A DNA stretch of 64,000 nt, taken from positions 1,240,001-1,304,000 of the forward strand of contig JACAAK010000005.1 of assembly GCA_025093985.1 (NCBI GenBank), in the 5' to 3' direction. Source of the stretch: Calvatia gigantea. Lineage: Eukaryota; Basidiomycota; Agaricomycetes; Agaricales; Lycoperdaceae. Position numbers and translations under genes: made by a program. Position 1 is the first letter of the stretch, and each line of letters begins with the position of its first letter. The notes beneath the pieces are model-generated. The model searched no databases. It worked only from the letters and a program-made list of their open reading frames with translations, and had not been told where the DNA came from. Below, one piece after another: positions 11,209 through 21,983 of the stretch.

Positions 11209-14200
11209 ACCCCGAACCTAACGAGTTGAAGCATTTCGTGAAGGGTAGATTATGTATACTGTCTTTTAATGTAGCTAAGAACTATGCATTATTGGACGCT
11301 TTGCTAGAGTCTGAGAAAGATAACTTCGACATCGTGTTCGTCCAGGAACCTCCCTGGCAAACAATAAGATCCGCCCCCTCGACGCTTGACGCTGAGGGTG
11401 AGCCTGTCATCAGAGCACCTAAGCACCCTGAATGGTTGTATATGGTGAGGCCGGCCTCCTCTGTGGAGGAACGAGATCGATCCCGTGTTATGGCTTATGT
11501 CCACACACGGATCAAGAGACTGAGGCCCTCGCTAAGGAGGGATCTTATTGATCACCAGGATGTGATGGTTGTTACCATCTTTAACCACGGCCGTGAATGC
11601 CATCTCATGAATGTCTATTCTGACGATGAGCACACTGCGATTGGGCTTCTCTATGAGAAGCGTGATTCTCTACCCCAGATGCATTACATGGGAGGCGATT
11701 TCAATTGCCATTCGTGTGAGTGGGACGATAACGTTCCGCATCACCACCGACCCGCCCAGCAGCTCGTGGAAGCTGCTGATGACCTCGGCCTCGGGATCTG
11801 GTTGCCAGATTCCAGGGCTTCTACACATGTACCTCGAGATCCGACCAAACGCCAATCGGTGATTGATCTGATCTTTATCTCCGATCTCAGGTGGCGCATC
11901 GCGCGTCCCCAGATCAGATCGGATCTGACGGGCCCATCGGACCATCATCCGCTGTCTGTCACGATCCCTATCCGCCCTGAAGACATCACGAATGTCAGAA
12001 GGGCCTTTCCCAAGAACTCGGCAGTGACTGCAGAATTGCAGTTCCTGGATGAGATCAGAGAAGGGGTGTATGATCTACGGGATCATCCCCTTGCTTCAGC
12101 GTGGGACGTTAATGTCCTGGCATCGGCTATTGGGTCAGTGTTCTCTGCAGCGTGGCATCGCCACACTGTGGAGGTGCACATATCCGCAAAGTCTCAGCCC
12201 TGGTGGGATGAGGATTGCAGGGTCGCCCTTCAGGCCCACAGGGATTCCTTGGACCCTGCGGATTGGAAGGCATTTCGACGCGTTGTGGCGTCTAAGAAGC
12301 GCAAATTCTTTGATGAGAAGATCGAGGAAATTGCTGAGACCAACAAGCACCCTTGGGACCTTATGGAATGGGTCAAGGCGCGCAAGTTACCCACGTGCGA
12401 GGCTATCTCCTACCAGGGGGAGCCTTGTCACACTATGGACTCCCTCTGGGAGGCCCTTCACGGTACCTACAACTCCGCTTCCGGGCGGGAGTGTGATACC
12501 CCCGTTATTGATCCGCTCCCTATGCTACCGCGGTGGGAATGGGTGGACTTCTCAGATAAGGAGCTGGTGGACGCGTTGTCTGCCTGCTCTAAGGTCTCTG
12601 CGCCGGGCCCTGACCACGTTACGTGGAGGATGCTTAAACAGATCGTGCTTGGGGATGCCCTGCCGGTCTTTGTACGTCTAGCTAGCGCCTGTATTCGTTT
12701 AGGTTGCTGGCCGGAGTATTTTAAAGAATCTATGTCAGTCATTATCCCTAAGCCGGGTAAGCCTGCATATTCTATGCCCAAGGCCTTTAGGCCTATAGTT
12801 CTTCTCAACACGCTGGGCAAGCTGTTTGAGAAAATGATTGCAACTAGGCTCCAGTTTGACTCTGTCAAATTTCACCCTAATCAGCTCGGAGGTGTGATCC
12901 AACGATCCACTGAAGATGCTGGCCTAATGCTGACCCACATCGTAAGAGCGGGTTGGGCTAAGGGCCTCAGGACTAGCGTTGTGGCATTTGACATAGCGCA
13001 GTTCTTTCCGTCATTGCACCATGATATACTGGTTGCAATACTTCACAAGCAAGGATTTGCCCCTGAGTTGGTCGAGTTCTTTGCGCACTATCTGGTAGGA
13101 CGGAAGACCCAGTACTGCTGGGATTCTTTCAAGTCCGAACCATTTCCATTGGATGTGGGGGTAGGGCAGGGATCTGCCCTCTCTCCCGTCCTGTCGGCCT
13201 TATACATAGCTCCGCTAATGTGGCTTTTCGACAGGGAGGCGTCATGTCTAGGGATGACTCTTCTGTCATACGTCGATGATGGTACCATCATTGCCCAGTC
13301 GAAAGACTGGGGATCTAACCTTGTGGCTCTTAAGGAGGCATATGGTATTATATTCAGGCTCTTTGAGCACTTTGCCTTGGTACTTGAACACGACAAGTCT
13401 GAGGTCTTTCACTTCTCCCGTAAGCACGGAGATGATAATCCACTGATAGATCTGGGCTTTGCCCCGTTTACTGGTGACACGCCGCTCCGGCCCAAGCCCT
13501 ATTGGAGGTATTTGGGCTTCTACTTCGACCGTGCCCTTACTTTTAAGGAGCATGTTCACTATTACTCTACTAAAGCACTTTCTACGGTGAAAGCCATGAA
13601 GATGCTTGGTAATTCTATGAGGGGCTTGTGGCCTATGCAGAAGCGCCTCCTTTATCGGTCATGCATTGTCCCTATTGCGACGTATGGCTTTAAACTCTGG
13701 TTCTTCAAGGGTTCCCGCTGTAAGGCGGCCCTTAAGAGCCTGAACGTCATGCAAAGACAGGCGGCCCTGTGGATTACAGGTGCTTTCCGGACTGCTCCTA
13801 CTGGGGCCACGGAGTCATTTGCGGGTCTCATACCCATCCAGCTTCACATACAGAAGCTTGCTGTCAGGTCAGACTACAGGATTAAGACCCTGTCACCTAA
13901 CCATCCCCTCAGGGCCCTTATGAGCCCTGAGTATTCTGGGTCTGCTAAGCTGCATGCTCGCTCTATCGGCCTTATGTCTCCTGCAATTCGCAGGAAGACT
14001 AAAGGCTCTTTAATCCAGGCTGATGTCAACCTGGTAAACCTCATCGAGGAGTTTGAGCCTATAGCTTCAATTAATCGGCCCAGATACCGCCTGATGGATT
14101 GCCACCCTGACCAGGTGTCGTTTATGGAGGTGAAACTCAATGTGGAGGGTAACACCGACCCCGAGCATATGCATGCTCTCAATGCGCGCCTTAGGGAGTG

Positions 14201-15098
14201 CAGAGAGGACTTCGGGATTGTTCATATGGTGACAGACGCAAGTCTGCCGCTTCATGGCAAGTTCCAGGCAGTTTCATCTGCCCATGTCTATCGCCAACGG
14301 GAGTGTCTCCGGGAAATCACTCGCGTGGCAGGCCGAGTTACAGTACCTGATGCTGAGCTCATGGCCATTGTACTTGGCATTCACTTTGCTCTTAAGCAGG
14401 GTGACGTCAGGCTCATACGTGTATTCACTGACTCCATTGCATCAGCGAAGCTCGCAGTTGATCCGTCTACACATTCTGGGCAGATGCTATCCCAAGGGGT
14501 GTGTGTGGCGCTGAAACAGTGGCTCTCTGGGGATCCCCGGAGGGACATTGAATTTCTCGCTGTCCCTTCTTCCGAGAAGTGGGAGTTTCACCATGCTGTT
14601 CACCAGCATGTCACCTCGTTCCCTCAGGTCGCTTATGGCCCGAGGCCATTCACTTCTATTGCCCGCCTGCGCAAGGAGGCGGTCGATGATGTTCTGGAGT
14701 CATGGCGCCAGCTGTACTCTACCTCTTCTTATAAGGGGCGTAGTAATATGGATCTCGCCTCTGGGGCGGACCCATCTGTTCCGGGGAAGCCGACCTACCT
14801 TTCTGGTGGGCCCTGGCTCCCTCATGTTAGCAGCTCTAACTCGCTCTGTGTGAGGGCCATGCGTGCTGTTACTGGTCATGCTCCGATTGGGTCGTACCGA
14901 GTACGATTCTTTCCTACTGAAAGCGTTGGCTGTTCGTGTGGCACCGCTCTTGAGGGGCGTTATCACATTTTCGTCTGGTGTCCCAACCACAAGAGGAAAC
15001 TTGACAGACCTCCTCAGACCATTCGTGAGCTGATTGACTTCCTGAACGCAAACCCTGGTGCTTTTGCGTTCAGACCAGATGATGCTGGGATCGGCTGA
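11205..15098 (+). CDS. LINE ORF2: endonuclease, reverse transcriptase, RNase H (copy F)
   Basis: 1,297-residue polyprotein performing target-primed reverse transcription. Order of domains: an APE-type endonuclease in the first 250 residues (VQEPPW, GGDFNCH, SDHHPL), a reverse transcriptase at about 450-720 (FRPIVLLN, AFDIAQFFPSLHHD, GQGSALSP, SYVDDG), an RNase H at about 1010-1110 (TDAS, AELMAI, FTDSIAS) and a C-terminal knuckle (CSCGTALEGRYHIFVWC). This order fits Tad1/I-type LINEs. The ATG overlaps the ORF1 stop, suggesting reinitiation. Compared with copy K it lacks three residues (GVF in VKFGVFHPN), a 9-bp in-frame deletion between TTT repeats in the RT fingers/palm region; effect unknown. 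Confidence 0.93.
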   Translation: MNPEPNELKHFVKGRLCILSFNVAKNYALLDALLESEKDNFDIVFVQEPPWQTIRSAPSTLDAEGEPVIRAPKHPEWLYMVRPASSVEERDRSRVMAYVHTRIKRLRPSLRRDLIDHQDVMVVTIFNHGRECHLMNVYSDDEHTAIGLLYEKRDSLPQMHYMGGDFNCHSCEWDDNVPHHHRPAQQLVEAADDLGLGIWLPDSRASTHVPRDPTKRQSVIDLIFISDLRWRIARPQIRSDLTGPSDHHPLSVTIPIRPEDITNVRRAFPKNSAVTAELQFLDEIREGVYDLRDHPLASAWDVNVLASAIGSVFSAAWHRHTVEVHISAKSQPWWDEDCRVALQAHRDSLDPADWKAFRRVVASKKRKFFDEKIEEIAETNKHPWDLMEWVKARKLPTCEAISYQGEPCHTMDSLWEALHGTYNSASGRECDTPVIDPLPMLPRWEWVDFSDKELVDALSACSKVSAPGPDHVTWRMLKQIVLGDALPVFVRLASACIRLGCWPEYFKESMSVIIPKPGKPAYSMPKAFRPIVLLNTLGKLFEKMIATRLQFDSVKFHPNQLGGVIQRSTEDAGLMLTHIVRAGWAKGLRTSVVAFDIAQFFPSLHHDILVAILHKQGFAPELVEFFAHYLVGRKTQYCWDSFKSEPFPLDVGVGQGSALSPVLSALYIAPLMWLFDREASCLGMTLLSYVDDGTIIAQSKDWGSNLVALKEAYGIIFRLFEHFALVLEHDKSEVFHFSRKHGDDNPLIDLGFAPFTGDTPLRPKPYWRYLGFYFDRALTFKEHVHYYSTKALSTVKAMKMLGNSMRGLWPMQKRLLYRSCIVPIATYGFKLWFFKGSRCKAALKSLNVMQRQAALWITGAFRTAPTGATESFAGLIPIQLHIQKLAVRSDYRIKTLSPNHPLRALMSPEYSGSAKLHARSIGLMSPAIRRKTKGSLIQADVNLVNLIEEFEPIASINRPRYRLMDCHPDQVSFMEVKLNVEGNTDPEHMHALNARLRECREDFGIVHMVTDASLPLHGKFQAVSSAHVYRQRECLREITRVAGRVTVPDAELMAIVLGIHFALKQGDVRLIRVFTDSIASAKLAVDPSTHSGQMLSQGVCVALKQWLSGDPRRDIEFLAVPSSEKWEFHHAVHQHVTSFPQVAYGPRPFTSIARLRKEAVDDVLESWRQLYSTSSYKGRSNMDLASGADPSVPGKPTYLSGGPWLPHVSSSNSLCVRAMRAVTGHAPIGSYRVRFFPTESVGCSCGTALEGRYHIFVWCPNHKRKLDRPPQTIRELIDFLNANPGAFAFRPDDAGIG

Positions 15099-15533
15099 GC
15101 TGGTGCGCATGGGGGGTCCCTGCAGTGTCGCTGGTCTTCTGACCTACTGGGTGGAGAAGTCGTAAGGCAACAGGGGTGGGGTCCCTGGGGGGTGCTTCTG
15201 GCTTCGGCTGGTGGTGCTCCTTTCCTGGACTTGGTTGGGGGCTTCGCGGGGGGCGAAGGCATAAAATAATGGGGTTGGGGTCCCCGGGTGGCAGTGCGGG
15301 TTTGTCCTGCTCAGCTGCTTTCTTGGGCGCCATTTACACAGCGCTTCAAGTTGCTACCCTGCTTGCTGTGTTGCTCTAGATCAGGACTGGGCTGATACCC
15401 TTTCGCTTGGGAAGTTGGGGGTAAGGCGGCTCCAAGCGGGGGCTCCTTGCGCTGGCTCTCCTGACTACACCTGTCCCCCTGAGGGCACTTGGCCGCCATT
15501 GCTGCTAGGTCTGCCTCTTGAGGGATGATCAGG

Positions 15534-15556
15534 GCACCGTCGCAGCGCGACGGTAC
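15534..15556 (+). other. Conserved 3'UTR hairpin (copy F)
   Basis: A 10-bp stem (GCACCGTCGC with GCGACGGTAC, one mismatch-type pair) around a 3-nt loop in the LINE 3'UTR. The same hairpin is present in other copies with paired base changes: CCGTCGC/GCGACGG here, CCGCCGC/GCGGCGG in copy K. It lies about 280 nt upstream of the poly(A). It may be an RNA structure recognised by the ORF2 protein. Confidence 0.7.
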
Positions 15557-15838
15557 GTCACTGGGTGTACACCACAAGACCTGGGCAACTGGGTCTTCTT
15601 CAGTGTGATGGGCATTTCGGGCGACCAGGGGATTTAGCAAGTAAGGGGGGGTCTGGTTTGGTCTGGGTGGGTGTTATGCCTGGCTTGGGTTGGGTTGGGC
15701 TCCTTCTGAACAGTAGATTACTCTTAACTCATTGGACTTTGTAGTTGGGGCGTTGTACTTAGCTACACACGGACTGCGATCGGGCACTGCGTTATAAATT
15801 GGTGCAAGCCATGAATTAAAAAAAAAAAAAAAAAAAAA

Positions 15839-16937
15839 GAGGCGCTTCTGCATAGGCCACAAGCCCCTCGTAGAGTTACCAAGCATCTTCATGGCTTTCA
15901 CCATAGAAAGTGCCTTGGTAAAGTAGTAGCAAACATGCTCCTTGAAAGTAAGGGCATGGTCGAAGTAGAAGCCCAAGTACCTCCAATAGGGCTTGGGCTG
16001 GAGCGGCGTATCACCAGTGAATGGGGCAAAGCCCAGGTCAATTGGTGGATTATCATCCCCATGCTTACGGGAGAAGTGAAAAACCTCAGACTTGTCATGT
16101 TCAAGTACCAAGGCGAAATGCTCAAAGAGCCTAAATATAATACCATATGCCTCCTTAAGAGCCACAAGGTTGGACCCCCAGTCCTTAGACTGGGCAATGA
16201 TGGTACCATCATCGACATATGACAGGAGGGTCATCCCTAAGCATGATGCCTCCCTGTCGAAAAGCCACATTAGCGGAGCTACTGTATGTATAAGGCTGAC
16301 AGAACAGGGGAGAGGGCAGAGCCCTGCCCTACCCCCACATCCGATGGAAACAGCTCGGACTTAAAAGAATCCCAGCAATACTGGGTCTTCTGTCCTACCA
16401 AGTAGTGCGCAAAGAACCCGACCAACTCAGGGGCGAATCCTTGCTTGTGAAGTATTGCAACCAACATATCATGGTGCAACAATGGGAAGAACTGCGCTAT
16501 GTCAAAGGCCACAACGCTAGTCCTGAGGCCTTTAGCCCAACCCGCCCTCACGATGTGGGTTAGCATCAGGCCGGCATCTTCGGTGGACCGTTGGATCACA
16601 CCTCCGAGCTGATTAGGGTAAAAGACCCCAAATTTGACAGAGTCAAACTGGAGCCTAGTCGCGATCATTTTCTCAAACAGCTTACCCAGCGTGTTGAGAA
16701 GAACTATAGGCCTAAAGGCCTTGGGTGTAGAGTATGCAGGCTTACCCAGCTTAGGGATAATGACTGACATAGATTCTTTAAAATACTCCGGCCAGCAGCC
16801 CAGACGAACACAGGCGCTAGCTAGACGTACAAAGACCGGCAGGGCATCCCCAAGCACGATCTGTTTGAGCATCCTCCACGTAACGTGGTCGGGGCCCAGA
16901 GCAGAGACCTTAGAGCAGGCAGACAATGCATCCACCA

Positions 16938-16941
<4 letters not shown>
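15839..16941 (-). pseudogene. LINE copy E, part 2: ORF2 reverse transcriptase
   Basis: Continuation of copy E ORF2 across the RT core. From 16935 down it reads VSALGPDHVTW, FRPIVLLN, AFDIAQFFPLLHHD, GQGSALSPVLSALYI, then after a break MWLFDREAS, LLSYVDDG and the thumb region to 15839. The break is a 5-bp insertion at 16281-16287, where the family sequence GCTATG reads GCTACTGTATG. This TA-CTG-TA pattern is a Tc1/mariner excision footprint and shifts the frame. The part ends at 16941, where copy G starts with its T-run. Confidence 0.9.
16281..16287. other. Tc1/mariner excision footprint (TACTGTA)
   Basis: Other copies of this LINE read GGAGCTATGTATAAGG here. Copy E reads GGAGCTACTGTATGTATAAGG-like sequence, that is TA + CTG + TA in place of a single TA. 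Tc1-like elements duplicate TA on insertion, and their excision commonly leaves three terminal bases between two TAs; CTG/CAG is the classical remnant of ends beginning CAG. A chance 5-bp insertion is possible but would rarely have this form. Confidence 0.75.
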
Positions 16942-16976
<35 letters not shown>

Positions 16977-19900
16977 TGGCTTGCGCCAATTTATAACGCG
17001 GTGCCCGATTGCAGTCCGCGTGTAGCTAAGTACAAAGCCCCAACTACAAGGTCCGATGAGTTAAGAGTAATCTAGTGTTCAGAAACAGTCCAACCCAACC
17101 CAAGCACTAACCCAGACCAGACCGGACTATCCCCTACTTGCCCAATCCCCCGGTTCCCCGAAATGCCCATCACATTGAGGAAGACCCAGTTGCCCAGGTC
17201 TTGTGGTGTACACCCAGTGACGCATCGCCGCAAAGCGGCGGTGCCCTGATCATCCCTCGAGAGGCGGACCCAGCGGCAGCGGCGGCCGAGTGCCCTCAGG
17301 GGGACAGGTGTAGTCAGGAGATCCAGCGCAAGGAGCCCCCGCTTGGAGCCACCTTACCCCCAGCTTCCCAAGTGGAAGGGTATCAGCCCAGTCCCGACCC
17401 AGAACAACACAGCAGACAGGGTAGCAACTCGAAGCGCCGCCTAGACGGTGCCCAAGAAAGCAGCTTAGCAGGACGAACCCGCACCGCCACCCGGGGACCC
17501 CACCCCCGTTATTTTACGCCTCCGCCCGCCACGAAGCCCCCAGCCAGGCCCAGGAAAGGAGCACCACTAGCCAAGGCCAGAAGCACCCCCCAGGGACCCC
17601 ACCCCTGTTGCCTTACAACTTCTCCCCCCAGTAGGCCAGAAGACCAGCGACCCCGCAGGAGCCCCCCACGCGCGCCAGATCAACCGATCCCAGCATCATC
17701 TGGTCTGAACGCAAAGGCCCCCGGGTTTGCATTCAGGAAGTCTACCAGCTCACGAATGGTCTGGGGAGGTCTGTCAAGTTCCCTCTTGTGTTTGGGACAT
17801 CTGACGAAAATGTGATAGCGCCCCTCAAGAGCGGCGCCACACGAGCAGCTAACGCTTTCATTAGGAAAGAATCGTACGCGGTACGACCCAATCGGAGCAT
17901 GACCTGTAACGGCACGCACGGCCCTCGCACAGAGCGAGTTAGAGCCGCTAACATGAGGGAGCCAAGGCCCACCAGAAAGGTAGGTCGGCTTCCCCGGAAC
18001 AGTCAGGTCCGCCCCAGAGGCGAGATCCATATTACTACGCCCCTTATAGGAAGAGGTAGAGTACAGCTGACGCCATAACTCCAGAATATCATCGACCGCC
18101 TCCTTGCGCAGGCGGGCAATAGAAGTGAATGGCCTCGGGCCATAAGCGACCTGAGGGAACGAGGCGACATGTCGGTGAACGGCATGGTGGAACTCCCACT
18201 TCTCGGAAGAAGGGACAGCGAGGAATTCAATGCCTCTCCGGGGATCCCCAGAGAGCCATTGTTTAAGCGCCACACACACTCCCTGGGACAGCATCTGCCC
18301 GGAGTGTGTAGACGGATCAACCACAAGCTTCGCTGACGCAATAGAGTCAGTGAATACCCGTATAAGCCTGACGTCACCCTGCTTAAGAGCAAAATGAATG
18401 CCAAGTGCAATGGCCATGAGCTCAGCGTCAGGCGCTGTGACTCGGCCTGCCACACGAGTGATCTCCCGAAGGCACTCCCGCTGGCGGTAGACGTGGGCAG
18501 ACGAAACTGCCTGGAACTTGCCATGGAGCGGCAGACTTGCGTCCGTCGCCATATGGACAATCCCGAGGTCCTCCCTGCACTCCCTAAGGCGCGCGTTGAG
18601 AGCATACATGTGCTCGGGGTCGGTGTTACCCTCCGCATTGAGCTTCACCTCCATGAACGTCACCTGCTCAGGGTGGCAGTCCATCAGGCAGTATCCGGGT
18701 CGATTAATTGAAGCCATAGGCTCAAATTCCTCGACGAGGTTCACCAGGCTGGCATCAGCCTGGATTAAAGAGCCTTTAGTCCTCTTGCGAACCGCAGGAG
18801 ACATAAGGCCGATAGAGCGAGTGTGCAGTTTAGCAGACCCAGAGTATTCAGGGCTCATAAGGGCCCTGAGAGGGTGGTTAGGTGACAGGGTCTTAACCCT
18901 GTAGTCCGACCTGACAGCAAGCTTCTGTATATGAAGCTGGATAGGTATGAGACCCGCGAACAACTCCGCGGCCCCAGTAGGAGCAGTCCGGAAAGCACCT
19001 GTAATCCACAGGGCCGCCCGTCTCTGCATGACATTCAGACTCTTAAGGGCCGCCTTACAGCGAGAGCCCTTGAAGAACCAGAGTTTGAAGCCATACGTCG
19101 CAATGGGAACGACACACGACCGATAGAGGAGGCGCTTCTGCATAGGCCGCAAGCCCCTCGTAGAATTACCAAGCATCTTCATGGCTTTCACCGTGGAGAG
19201 CGCTTTAGTAGAGTAATAACGAACATGCTCCTTGAAAGTAAGGGCGCGGTCGAAGTAGAAGCCCAAGTACCTCCAATAAGGCTTGGGCCGGAGCAGCGTA
19301 TCACCGGTGAATGGGGCAAAGCCCAGGTCTATTGGCGGATTATCATCCCCGTGCCTACGGGAGAAGTGAAAGACCTCGGACTTGTCGTGTTCAAGTACCA
19401 AGGCGAAGCGCTCAAAGAGCCTAAATATAATACCATACGCCTCCTTAAGAGCCGCAAGGTTAGATCCCCAGTCTTTCGACTGGGCAATGATGGTGCCATC
19501 ATCGACATATGACAGAAGAGTCGTCCCCAGACGAGACGCCTCCCTGTCGAAAAGCCACATTAGCGGAGCTATGTATAAGGCCGACAGGACGGGAGAGAGG
19601 GCAGATCCCTGCCCTACCCCCACATCCGATGGGAATGGCTCAGACTTGAAAGAGTCCCAACAGTACTGGGTCTTCCGTCCTACCAGGTAGTGCGCAAAGA
19701 ACTCGACCAACTCAGGGGCGAATCCTTGCTTGCGGAGTATTGCCACCAGCATATCGTGGTGCAAAGATGGAAAGAACTGCACTATGTCAAAAGCCACAAC
19801 GCTAGTCCTGAGGCCCTTGGCCCAACCCGCTCTTACGATGTGGGTCAGCATCAGGCCAGCATCCTCAGTGGATCGTTGGATCACACCTCCGAGCTGATTA

Positions 19901-20692
19901 GGGTGAAAGACCCCAAATTTGACTGAGTCAAACTGGAGCCTAGTCGCGATCATTTTCTCAAACAGCTTACCCAGCGTGTTGAGAAGAACTATAGGCCTAA
20001 AGGCCTTGGGCGTAGAGTATGCAGGCTTACCCGGCTTAGGGATAATAACCGACATAGATTCTTTGAAATACTCTGGCCAGCAACCTAAACGAATACAGGC
20101 GCTAGCTAGACGTACGAAGACCGGCAGGGCATCCCCAAGCACGATCTGTTTGAGCATCCTCCACGTAACGTGGTCGGGGCCCGGCGCAGAGACCTTAGAG
20201 CAGGCGGACAGCGCGTCCGTCAGTTCCTTGGCTGAGAAGTCCACCCATTCCCATTGCGTTAGCATAGGGAGCGGGTCAATAACGGGGGTATCACACTCAC
20301 GCCCGGAAGCGGAGTTGTAGGTACTGTGAAGGGCCTCCCATAGGGAGCCCATAGTGTGACAAAAGAATTTGCGCTTCTTAGACGCCACAACACGTCGAAA
20401 TGCCTTCCAGTCCGCAGGGTCTGAAGAATCCCTATGGGCCTGAAGGGCGACTCTGCAATCCTCATCCCACCAGGGTTGAGACTTTGCGGAAATGTGCACC
20501 TCCACAGTGTGGCGATGCCACGCTGCAGAGAACACCGACCCAATGGCCGATGCCAGGACGTTAACATCCCGAGCTGAATTAAGGGGATGATCCCGAAGAC
20601 CATACACCCCTTCTCTGATCTCATCCAGGAACTGCAATTCCGCAGTTGCTGCCGAGTTCTTGGGGAAAGCCCTTCTGACATTCATAGGGGTA
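16942..20692 (-). mobile_element. LINE copy G: 5'-truncated
   Basis: Minus-strand LINE inserted in copy E ORF2. T-run 16942-16970 (tail), 3'UTR to 17679, ORF2 from 17680 to about 20690, where it is truncated in the linker between endonuclease and RT (NVRRAFPKNS). Copy E resumes after it at GGGGTATCA, about 85 bp further along than where it was interrupted (GAGCTC). The insertion therefore came with a target deletion instead of the usual duplication. Confidence 0.9.
17680..20690 (-). CDS. LINE ORF2, N-terminally truncated, otherwise open (copy G)
   Basis: About 1,000 codons are open from NVRRAFPKNS to the normal C-terminus. The RT (AFDIVQFFPSLHHD, SYVDDG), RNase H (MATDAS, FTDSIAS) and C-terminal knuckle (CSCGAALEGRYHIFVRC) are intact; the endonuclease is missing. 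An in-frame deletion of about 38 codons joins ASKKRKFF directly to CHTMGSLWEAL near 20352-20366, with a short CAA repeat at the joint. The truncated enzyme could not nick targets, so the copy is expected to be dead despite its open frame. Confidence 0.85.
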
Positions 20693-21983
20693 TCAACTCC
20701 TGCCCGGAAGCGGAGTTGTAGGTACTGTGAAGGGCCTCCCACAGGGAGTCCATAGTGTGACAAGGCTCCCCCTGGTAGGAGATAGCCTTGCATGCGGGCA
20801 ACTTGCGCGCCTTGACCCATTCCATAAGGTCCCAAGGGTGCTTGTTGGTCTCAGCAATTTCCTCAATCTTCTCATCAAAGAATTTGTGCTTCTTAGATGC
20901 CACAATGTGTCGGAATGCCTTCCAGTCTGCAGGGTCCGAAGAGTCCCTGTGAGCCTGAAGGGCGACCTTGCAATCCTCATCCCACTAGGGCTGAGACTTC
21001 GCAGATATGTGCACCTCCACAGTGTGGCGGTGCCACGCTGCAGAAAACACTGACCCAATAGCCGATGCCAGGACATTAACATCCCGTGCTGAATTAAGGG
21101 GATGATCTCAAAGATCATACACCCCTTCTCTGATCTCGTCAAGGAACTGCAATTCTGCAGTCACTGCCGAGTTCTTGGGAAATGCCCTTCTGACATTTGT
21201 GATGTCTTCAGGGCGGATAGGGATTGTGACAGACAGCGGATGGTGGTCCGATGGGCCCATCAGATCTGATCTGATCTGGGGATGCACGATGCACCACCTG
21301 AGATTGGAGATGAAGATCAGATCAATCACCGATTGGCATTTGGTTGGATCTCGAGGTACATGTGTAGAAGCCCTGGAGTCTGGAAGCCAGATCCCAAGGC
21401 TGAGGTCGTTGGCAGCTTCCAATAGCTGCTGGGCGGGTCGGTGGTGATGTGGAATGCCGTCGTCCCACTCACACAAATGGCAATTAAAATTGCCTCCCAT
21501 GTAATGCATCTGGGGTAAAGAATCACGCTTCTCATAGAGAAGCTTGATTGCAGTGTGCTCATCATCAGAATAAACATTCATGAGATGGCGCTCGTGGCCG
21601 TGATTGAAGATGGTGACAACCATCACATTCCGGTGATCAATGAGGTCCCGCCTCAGCGAGGGCCTCAGTCTCTTGACCCGTGTGTGGACAAATGCCATGA
21701 CACACGGTTGATCTCATTCCTCTGCAGTGGAGGCCGGCCTCACCATATACAACCACTCAGGGTGCTTAGGTGCTCCAATGACAGGATCACCCTCGGCGTC
21801 AAGCGTCGAGGGGGTGGATCTTATCGTTCGCCAGGGCAGCTCCTGGACGAAAATGATGTCGAAGTTGTCTTTCTCAGACTCTAGCAGTGTGTCCAATAAC
21901 ATGTAATTCTTTGCTACGTTAAATGACAATATACGTATTTTACCCTTCACGAAACGCCTCAACTCGTCAGGCTCGGGGTTCAT
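20693..21983 (-). pseudogene. LINE copy E ORF2 N-terminus: endonuclease
   Basis: Encodes the APE-type endonuclease and the linker to RT: FVQELPW, GGNFNCH (family GGDFNCH, so the catalytic D is changed to N) and SDHHPL. Three nonsense changes break it: TGA for CGA at 21714-21716 and 21108-21110, and TAG for TGG at 20985-20987. Starts with ATG at 21983, overlapping the ORF1 stop as in the intact copies. Confidence 0.9.

Larger units (their letters stand above)
8978..15838 (+). mobile_element. LINE copy F: full-length, both ORFs open
   Basis: Complete 6.86-kb LINE: 5'UTR 8978-9102, ORF1 9103-11208, ORF2 11205-15098, 3'UTR 15099-15817, poly(A) 15818-15838. It is flanked by a perfect 14-bp target duplication, GAGGCGCTTCTGCA (8964-8977 and 15839-15852), and is inserted antisense in ORF2 of copy E. 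The 5' end (ACACCTTCC) matches those of copies H, K and O, so it is full length rather than truncated. Intact ORFs and an undamaged tail indicate recent insertion. Confidence 0.95.
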
